A stretch of 9,783 bases of DNA. Origin: Phycisphaerae bacterium SM23_33. GTDB lineage: Bacteria; Planctomycetota; Phycisphaerae; SM23-33. Both the position numbers and the translations under genes were made by a program. The stretch lies in assembly GCA_001303665.1 (NCBI GenBank), contig LJUF01000305.1:1-9783 (forward strand), given 5' to 3'. Of this stretch, positions 6,485 to 9,783 are shown in pieces. Under the pieces are notes generated by a model. It was not told where the DNA came from. It was given only the letters and a program-made list of their open reading frames with translations, and ran no database searches. Numbering within the stretch: position 1 is the first letter of the stretch; each line of letters opens with the position of its first letter.

Positions 6485-6808
6485 ATGGCCACCTACAAGG
6501 TTACATTTCTGCCCTCCGGCGTGACGGTGGCGGCTGACCCGGCGCGGTATCCTTACGGTCGGCACGCCGAGCCCGGCAGCCTGCTGGACATCGCCCTGTC
6601 GCACGGCGTGGAGATGGAGCACGCCTGCGGCGGAGCGGGCGTGTGCGGCACCTGCAGGGTCCTCGTCGAATCGGGCATGCAGAACCTCTCCGAGCCCACC
6701 GAGGACGAGCTGGACACCATCGAGAAGCAGCCGGACAACGCCGCCAATTCCCGCCTGGCCTGCCAGGCCGTCGTCAAGGGCGACGTGACCGTGCGGATAC
6801 CGCAGTAG
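6485..6808 (+). CDS. fdx: [2Fe-2S] ferredoxin of the isc operon
   Basis: 107 residues. The ferredoxin fold with cluster ligands Cys48, Cys54, Cys57 (ACGGAGVCGTC) and Cys93 (RLACQA) matches the adrenodoxin/Fdx spacing C-x5-C-x2-C-x35-C. EMEHACGG and the C-terminal DVTVRIP are typical of isc ferredoxins, which supply electrons for cluster assembly on IscU. A short insertion (RYPYGRHAEPGS, about 21-32) follows the first strands. The start ATG at 6485 has GGAAG 6 nt upstream. It is 71 nt downstream of the disrupted iscU/lid region and is probably cotranscribed, although a small hairpin (CGGAC/GTCCG, 6429-6443) lies in the gap. It is the last gene of the operon. Confidence 0.93.
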   Translation: MATYKVTFLPSGVTVAADPARYPYGRHAEPGSLLDIALSHGVEMEHACGGAGVCGTCRVLVESGMQNLSEPTEDELDTIEKQPDNAANSRLACQAVVKGDVTVRIPQ

Positions 6809-6935
6809 CTCCGCGGCCCCGCGCCTTCCTGCGGCAAGGCTCGGATGCCGGACCCTGCCTGTGGGTCTGACTGCCCGCGGGCGGCCGCGCGCGGGGCAGG
6901 GCGAAAAGTTTTCTGCCTTCGCCGCCAGGAATGCA
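6809..6935. other. Gap after fdx without a gene
   Basis: No credible coding frame. Two small hairpins are possible: GACCC/GGGTC at 6851-6867 and GGCGAA/TTCGCC at 6900-6923. Neither is followed by a T-run, so no clear intrinsic terminator ends the isc operon here. Confidence 0.4.
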
Positions 6936-6963
6936 TTGACAGCCGGCGCGGCGCAACTACAAT
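6936..6963 (+). promoter_or_regulatory. Near-consensus sigma-70 promoter
   Basis: TTGACA (6936-6941, perfect -35), a 16-nt spacer and TACAAT (6958-6963, 5 of 6). Transcription would start near 6970. It drives the short unit that ends at the terminator at 7205 and is the best promoter match in the window. Confidence 0.75.
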
Positions 6964-6969
6964 TTAGCG

Positions 6970-7082
6970 CATGTGATGTGAATGGCTTTGTCCCGCTGCA
7001 CGCCGTGGAGCGTGGGTAACGGCGGGACGACCGATCACGGCAGGCCGCCCGCAGTGTGGGCGATGCCACGGAGACTAGAGAG
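6970..7082 (+). ncRNA. Structured leader or small RNA with two predicted stem-loops
   Basis: Stem-loop 1: GTCCCGC (6990-6996) pairs with GCGGGAC (7022-7028), enclosing CACGC (6999-7003) paired with GCGTG (7010-7014). Stem-loop 2: GGCA (7039-7042) pairs with TGCC (7064-7067), enclosing CGCCC (7046-7050) paired with GGGCG (7058-7062). Both lie between the promoter at 6936 and the small ORF at 7083. I do not recognise a known riboswitch or RNA family. The pairing is read by eye, and GC-rich DNA folds easily. Confidence 0.4.
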
Positions 7083-7145
7083 ATGGCCAAGAGATCAAAG
7101 GGCAAGGCGAAGAAGAAAGCGCCCGCGAAGAAGGCAAAGAAGTAG
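7083..7145 (+). CDS. 20-residue Lys/Ala-rich basic peptide
   Basis: The ORF encodes MAKRSKGKAKKKAPAKKAKK: 10 Lys, 1 Arg and 5 Ala in 20 residues, resembling the tails of histone H1-like and HU-like bacterial proteins. Support that it is a gene: a near-consensus promoter upstream, a purine-rich SD region (CGGAG at 7069-7073 and AGAGAG directly before the ATG), a stop just before a strong terminator, and an A-rich codon composition unlike its surroundings. Nucleic-acid or ribosome binding is a guess from charge alone. It could also be a regulatory leader ORF. An alternative longer frame starting at 6982 runs into the terminator loop and is less likely. Confidence 0.5.
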   Translation: MAKRSKGKAKKKAPAKKAKK

Positions 7146-7174
7146 GCATTGCCGTGAGTATCTTTGTGCGCAGC

Positions 7175-7205
7175 AGGCGGCCCGCTGAGGCGGGCCGCTT
7201 TTTTT
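7175..7205 (+). terminator. Strong intrinsic terminator
   Basis: GCGGCCCGC (7177-7185) and GCGGGCCGC (7190-7198) form a perfect 9-bp stem with a TGAG loop, extended by A-T and G-T pairs, followed by seven T (7199-7205). It ends the unit begun at 6936 and separates it from lpxB. Confidence 0.92.
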
Positions 7206-7229
7206 CTCCCGGGCGGGGCGGGCCCGCGG

Positions 7230-7259
7230 TTGCCGGCCTGGTCGCAGGGCAAGTATAAG
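7230..7259 (+). promoter_or_regulatory. Candidate lpxB promoter
   Basis: TTGCCG (7230-7235), 18 nt, then TATAAG (7254-7259). The -10 matches 5 of 6 and the -35 matches 4 of 6. It lies just after a strong terminator, so lpxB needs its own promoter. The start site would be near 7266. The -10 overlaps the purine-rich AAGAGGAGG at 7257-7265, so that sequence cannot serve both as -10 for this promoter and as an SD in the same transcript. Confidence 0.5.
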
Positions 7260-7267
7260 AGGAGGCG

Positions 7268-7291
7268 ATGCCGGCGGGGCATGATCCATGA
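7268..7291 (+). CDS. 7-codon ORF overlapping the lpxB start
   Basis: ATG at 7268 encodes MPAGHDP and ends with a TGA at 7289-7291 that overlaps the lpxB ATG as ATGA. An AAGAGGAGG lies 2 nt upstream of the ATG, while lpxB itself has only a weak SD (GGCGGGGC). It may be a coupling leader, or chance. If the promoter at 7230-7259 is used, the start site is almost at this ATG, making it leaderless. Confidence 0.3.
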   Translation: MPAGHDP

Positions 7292-8445
7292 ACGACGCTC
7301 CGACCATCATGATCACGGCCGCGGACCACAGCGGCGACGCGCACGCCGCCGGGCTCATCGAGGCCTTGCGCCGCCGATTGCCGCAGGCCCGCTTCGTGGG
7401 CATGGGCGGGGCGCAGATGGCCGCGGCGGGGTGCGAGCTGCTGGCCGACGTCACCCGGCGCTCTTCCATGCTGGGCAGCTCGTTCCGGCAGGTGTTCTAT
7501 TTTCTGCGTCTGATTCGCCGGCTGGCGCGGGCGATGGATGAGTGCTGCCCGGCGGTGCACGTGCCGGTGGACTCCCCGGCCGCCAACTGGCACCTGGCCA
7601 GGGCTGCCCGCCGCCGCGGCGTGCCGGTGGTGTATTACATCGCCCCGCAGGTGTGGGCCTGGGCGCCCTGGCGAGTGCGGAAGCTGCGCCGGCTGACGGA
7701 CGCGGTGGCGTGCATCCTGCCCTTCGAGCCGGACTACCTCCGCCCGCGCGGGGTCAACGCCCATTACGTCGGCCACCCGCTGTTTGACGGCCTGCCGGAG
7801 GCAGACCCGCCGGACCTGGCCTCCGCCGCCCGCACCGGCCGATGGCGGATCGCCCTGGTGCCGGGCAGCCGGGTGGCCGAGATTGCCGCCCACGCCCCGG
7901 CCCTGGTGACGGTGATGGACCGCCTGCAATCGCTCCACCCGCAGGCGGAGTTCACCTTCACCGCCCTCAGCGAGGAGGCCGCCGGGATGATCCGCCACGC
8001 CGCCGGGCGGGCGGAGCTGCCCACGCAGGTCGGCAATACGGCCGGAGTTCTTGCCCGGGCGCACTTCGCCGTTGTCGCCAGCGGCACGGTCACGCTGGAG
8101 GTGGCCTACTTCGGCGTGCCCATGGTCGTCTTCTACCGCGTCAACCGGTGGGCCTACAGGCTGGTGGGGAGCTGGCTGCTGCGGACGCGGTACCTTTCGC
8201 TGGTCAACATCCTGGCCGGGCGCGAACTCGTGCCCGAGCTGATGCCCTGGTACGGCGACCCGGAGCTGCTGGTCCGGCGGGCGCAGGAGGTGCTCACCGA
8301 CCTGGACGGGCTGGAGCGGACCCGCCGGGCGCTGCTGGAGCTGACCGCCCCTCTGCGCCCCGCCGGCGCCGGGGCCGCCGACAACGCCGCCGACCTGGTG
8401 CTTGCCACCATGCGCCGGGCCCGCCGGGACGCTACAGCCCTCTGA
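7288..8445 (+). CDS. lpxB: Lipid-A-disaccharide synthase LpxB
   Basis: 385 residues, the usual length. It is a GT19 glycosyltransferase joining UDP-2,3-diacylglucosamine and lipid X to form the lipid A disaccharide at the inner face of the cytoplasmic membrane. Family landmarks in order: SGDAHAAGLIEAL and GMGGAQMAAAG at the N-terminus; VDSPAAN with Asp95, aligning with the essential Asp of the family; YYIAPQVWAWAPWRVRKL (117-134); LPFEPDY; YVGHPL (160-165); VPGSRVAEI (191-199); ASGTVTLEVAYFGVPMVVFYRVN (264-286); SLVNILAGRELVPEL (304-318). The N-terminal loop reads AADHSGD instead of the usual GExSGD. The start MNDAPTIM fits the family N-terminus. The last 14 nt overlap the convergent isomerase gene. 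It implies an outer membrane with lipid A. Confidence 0.95.
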   Translation: MNDAPTIMITAADHSGDAHAAGLIEALRRRLPQARFVGMGGAQMAAAGCELLADVTRRSSMLGSSFRQVFYFLRLIRRLARAMDECCPAVHVPVDSPAANWHLARAARRRGVPVVYYIAPQVWAWAPWRVRKLRRLTDAVACILPFEPDYLRPRGVNAHYVGHPLFDGLPEADPPDLASAARTGRWRIALVPGSRVAEIAAHAPALVTVMDRLQSLHPQAEFTFTALSEEAAGMIRHAAGRAELPTQVGNTAGVLARAHFAVVASGTVTLEVAYFGVPMVVFYRVNRWAYRLVGSWLLRTRYLSLVNILAGRELVPELMPWYGDPELLVRRAQEVLTDLDGLERTRRALLELTAPLRPAGAGAADNAADLVLATMRRARRDATAL

Positions 8446-9199
8446 GATACGCCACGGCCTTGCCCACGTCGCCGACGGGGTCGGCGCCGGCTTCTCGCTC
8501 GATGACGTACGCCCCGCGGTAGCCCAGCTCGGTCATCAGGCCGACGTAAGCGGGGAAGTCCACGTCGCCTTCGCCCAGCGGCAGCTCGCCGCCGCCGCGC
8601 CGGCCGTCCTTGGCGTGCGTGTGGACGATGAAGGGCATCAGCTCGCGGACGGCCTGGAGGTGATCGAACCCGTTCATCACCAGGTTGGCCGGGTCGAAGT
8701 TCACGCCGATTCCCTTGGTCCCGGCGGCCTCGAGGATGCCCCGCAGGTGCCGCCCGCTTTCCAGGCCGGTCTCCGTCGCCAGAACCACGCCGTGGTCGGC
8801 GGCGTAATCGCCGATCCGCTTCAGCGTCGCGGCCATGGTCTTCCGCCTCGACCCGTCGGGGTCGTCTCCCAGCGAGCCGACGTGGGTGGTCATGATGGAG
8901 GCCTCCAGGTCCACGCTCTGCTGGATGGCGGCCCTCAGCAGCGGCTCCTTGGCCTTCATCAGCTCGGCATTGCAGAAGTTCAGCCCGAAGTCGCCGCAGG
9001 TGGCGCTGAGCTGAAGCCCCAGGTCGCGGTAGCGCTTCACGAAATCGGCGCGGGCGGCCCTGGGCATGTTCTTCGCCAGCATCTCACCTTTGGTCAGGTA
9101 CACCTGGAAGCACTGGACCTTCCATTGGGCGGCCAGGGCGAGCCCCTCGGCGATCGGCCGGCGGAGGCTGTCAACAAAGATCCCGATCTTCAGGGCCAT
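8432..9199 (-). CDS. Sugar phosphate isomerase/epimerase-type TIM-barrel protein
   Basis: 255 residues, typical of the xylose isomerase-like (AP endonuclease 2-type) TIM barrel family. It starts KIGIFVDSLRRPIAEGL on strand 1, with His106 in TTHVG, Glu143 in ATETG, Asp169 in NFDPANL, His193/His195 in VHTHAKDG and Glu234 in VIERE: the expected metal and substrate ligands, in order, at strand ends. Members isomerise or epimerise ketoses and inositol derivatives; the substrate here cannot be told. The start at 9199 has AGGAG (9206-9210 on the complement) 6 nt upstream. An extension to 9307 is open but reads as non-protein Arg-rich sequence. It is divergent from the receiver-like gene and convergent with lpxB. 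Confidence 0.9.
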   Translation of the reverse strand: MALKIGIFVDSLRRPIAEGLALAAQWKVQCFQVYLTKGEMLAKNMPRAARADFVKRYRDLGLQLSATCGDFGLNFCNAELMKAKEPLLRAAIQQSVDLEASIMTTHVGSLGDDPDGSRRKTMAATLKRIGDYAADHGVVLATETGLESGRHLRGILEAAGTKGIGVNFDPANLVMNGFDHLQAVRELMPFIVHTHAKDGRRGGGELPLGEGDVDFPAYVGLMTELGYRGAYVIEREAGADPVGDVGKAVAYLRGL

Positions 9200-9256
9200 G
9201 CCTTTCTCCTGGCTGTTTCCGGCATTGCGAATGCAGTTCTTTGTCCGGCGGCGGCC

Positions 9257-9285
9257 AATGTATCGCTCGCCGCCGGCCGCGGCAA
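9257..9285 (-). promoter_or_regulatory. Possible promoter of the isomerase gene
   Basis: On the minus strand TTGCCG (9280-9285), 17 nt, TACATT (9257-9262); each box matches 4 of 6. It would give a leader of about 50 nt. The match is modest, and the rest of 9200-9395 shows no gene. Confidence 0.35.
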
Positions 9286-9395
9286 GGGTCTCGCCCGCCG
9301 GGCCCACCGGCTGCAGGCCCTTGAGCCGACGGGACCTGTGAGCGGCCGACCCGCCGGCGGCCCGGAGGCGACGCTTGGGCGGCCCAGATGCGCAC

Positions 9396-9424
9396 TTTAC
9401 GGATCAGGCCATGCGCGGTATCAT
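9396..9424 (+). promoter_or_regulatory. Promoter of the receiver-like gene
   Basis: TTTACG (9396-9401), 17 nt, TATCAT (9419-9424); the -10 matches 5 of 6 and the -35 matches 4 of 6. Transcription would begin near 9431, just before GGAGG at 9433-9437. This argues that the in-frame ATG at 9411 is not translated and that the TTG at 9447 is the start. Confidence 0.5.
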
Positions 9425-9446
9425 TAACGTCCGGAGGTCTTCAACC

Positions 9447-9783
9447 TTGGACGGGAACGTGGAGGTATCCCGGCCGCATCGCGTGATTGCTCTGTTGTGT
9501 GCGACCGCCGCGGCGCCGGAGCTGGATGCCCAGGTGGAGCTGGTGCGCGTCAACAGCGGCTATGAGGCGGCCGCCGAGATGCTGGCGGCGCCGACCTCGG
9601 CGCTGCTTGTGGACCTGGGCCGGATCACTCCGGCCCACGTGGCGCTGCTCCGGCTGGCGGGGCAACTGGCGGTGCCCGTGGTGGCTTTCGGGGCCGTCTC
9701 GGCCGAGCTCAGGGCCGACACCCTGGCCCGCACCCGCCTGGTGGCCCCGGAGCGGGCGGGGGACTCCCTGGCGGAGGTCCTCA
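9447..9783 (+). CDS. Receiver-like domain protein, 3' end outside window
   Basis: 112 residues are visible, open to the right edge with strong coding bias. The start is taken as TTG 9447: GGAGG lies 9 nt upstream and a promoter -10 overlies the only upstream in-frame ATG (9411). The order of segments looks like a response-regulator receiver fold: strand HRVIALLCAT (11-20), helix SGYEAAAEMLA, strand SALLVDLGRI (51-60) with Asp56 at the phospho-Asp position, helix, then strand PVVAFGAV (77-84) and RLVAPERAGDSLAEVL near the edge. The acidic pair expected after strand 1 is absent, and the conserved Lys before Pro is Ala100. It would therefore be a degenerate, probably non-phosphorylated receiver. 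What follows (for example an output domain) is out of view. The family call is tentative. Confidence 0.6.
   Translation, partial: MDGNVEVSRPHRVIALLCATAAAPELDAQVELVRVNSGYEAAAEMLAAPTSALLVDLGRITPAHVALLRLAGQLAVPVVAFGAVSAELRADTLARTRLVAPERAGDSLAEVL

Noticed and set aside
6961..7082. Possible known riboswitch, tmRNA, SRP RNA or 6S RNA in the leader.
   Set aside because: None of the conserved sequence blocks that I know for these families could be found; only generic stem-loops.
6982..7188. 68-codon frame with ATG at 6982 spanning the leader and the small peptide gene.
   Set aside because: Its Arg-rich end is the shifted reading of Lys codons and it stops inside the terminator loop; the 20-residue ORF fits the signals better.
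7842..8522. 226-codon plus-strand frame within and beyond lpxB.
   Set aside because: Out-of-frame shadow of LpxB running into the antisense of the isomerase.
1..9783. CRISPR arrays, insertion sequences, tRNA or rRNA genes.
   Set aside because: No regularly spaced repeats, no transposase motifs with inverted ends and no tRNA-like or rRNA-like sequence were seen.

Overview
High-GC (roughly two-thirds G+C) bacterial chromosome fragment. A lipid A gene (lpxB) points to a diderm. Its mix of secreted transglutaminase-like proteins, Gfo/Idh/MocA and TIM-barrel sugar enzymes and an Rrf2-led isc operon would fit a Planctomycetota/Phycisphaerae-type genome. That lineage is an inference from gene style, not from a marker gene.

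Layout. (1) Positions 1-2055, minus strand: two tandem paralogous transglutaminase-fold proteins. The upstream one has a signal peptide; the second, cut by the window edge, has none and starts 6 nt after the first one's stop. A good minus-strand promoter lies at 2105-2133. (2) 2176-3812, plus: a translationally coupled pair, a Gfo/Idh/MocA-type oxidoreductase that lacks about 40 residues of its Rossmann fold, and a HAD hydrolase with a DxW motif I. (3) 3861-6808, plus: an Fe-S cluster assembly operon, rrf2/iscR-like - iscS - iscU - [HscA lid-like segment, frame-switched] - fdx. It is preceded by a promoter with an extended -10, an 11-bp dyad in the spacer and a 40-bp imperfect palindrome over the -35. 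hscB, iscA and nearly all of hscA are absent from the place where the classical operon carries them. (4) 6936-7205: an isolated transcription unit with a near-consensus promoter, a leader that can form two stem-loops, a 20-residue Lys/Ala peptide ORF and a strong intrinsic terminator. (5) 7230-8445: lpxB with its own candidate promoter and a 7-codon ORF overlapping its start. (6) 8432-9199, minus: a TIM-barrel sugar isomerase/epimerase converging on lpxB with a 14-bp overlap of coding ends. (7) 9396-9783: promoter and 5' part of a receiver-like protein running off the window.

Together: the isc block makes Fe-S clusters (IscS supplies sulfur, IscU is the scaffold, Fdx supplies electrons, the Rrf2 protein probably senses and represses). 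The flanking genes are unrelated metabolic or envelope functions. The parts most worth a second look are the iscU/HscA-lid junction, the palindromic isc promoter, the peptide/structured-leader unit, the tandem transglutaminases and the truncated oxidoreductase. The iscU junction and the oxidoreductase gap could both be assembly errors, so read-level checks come first.
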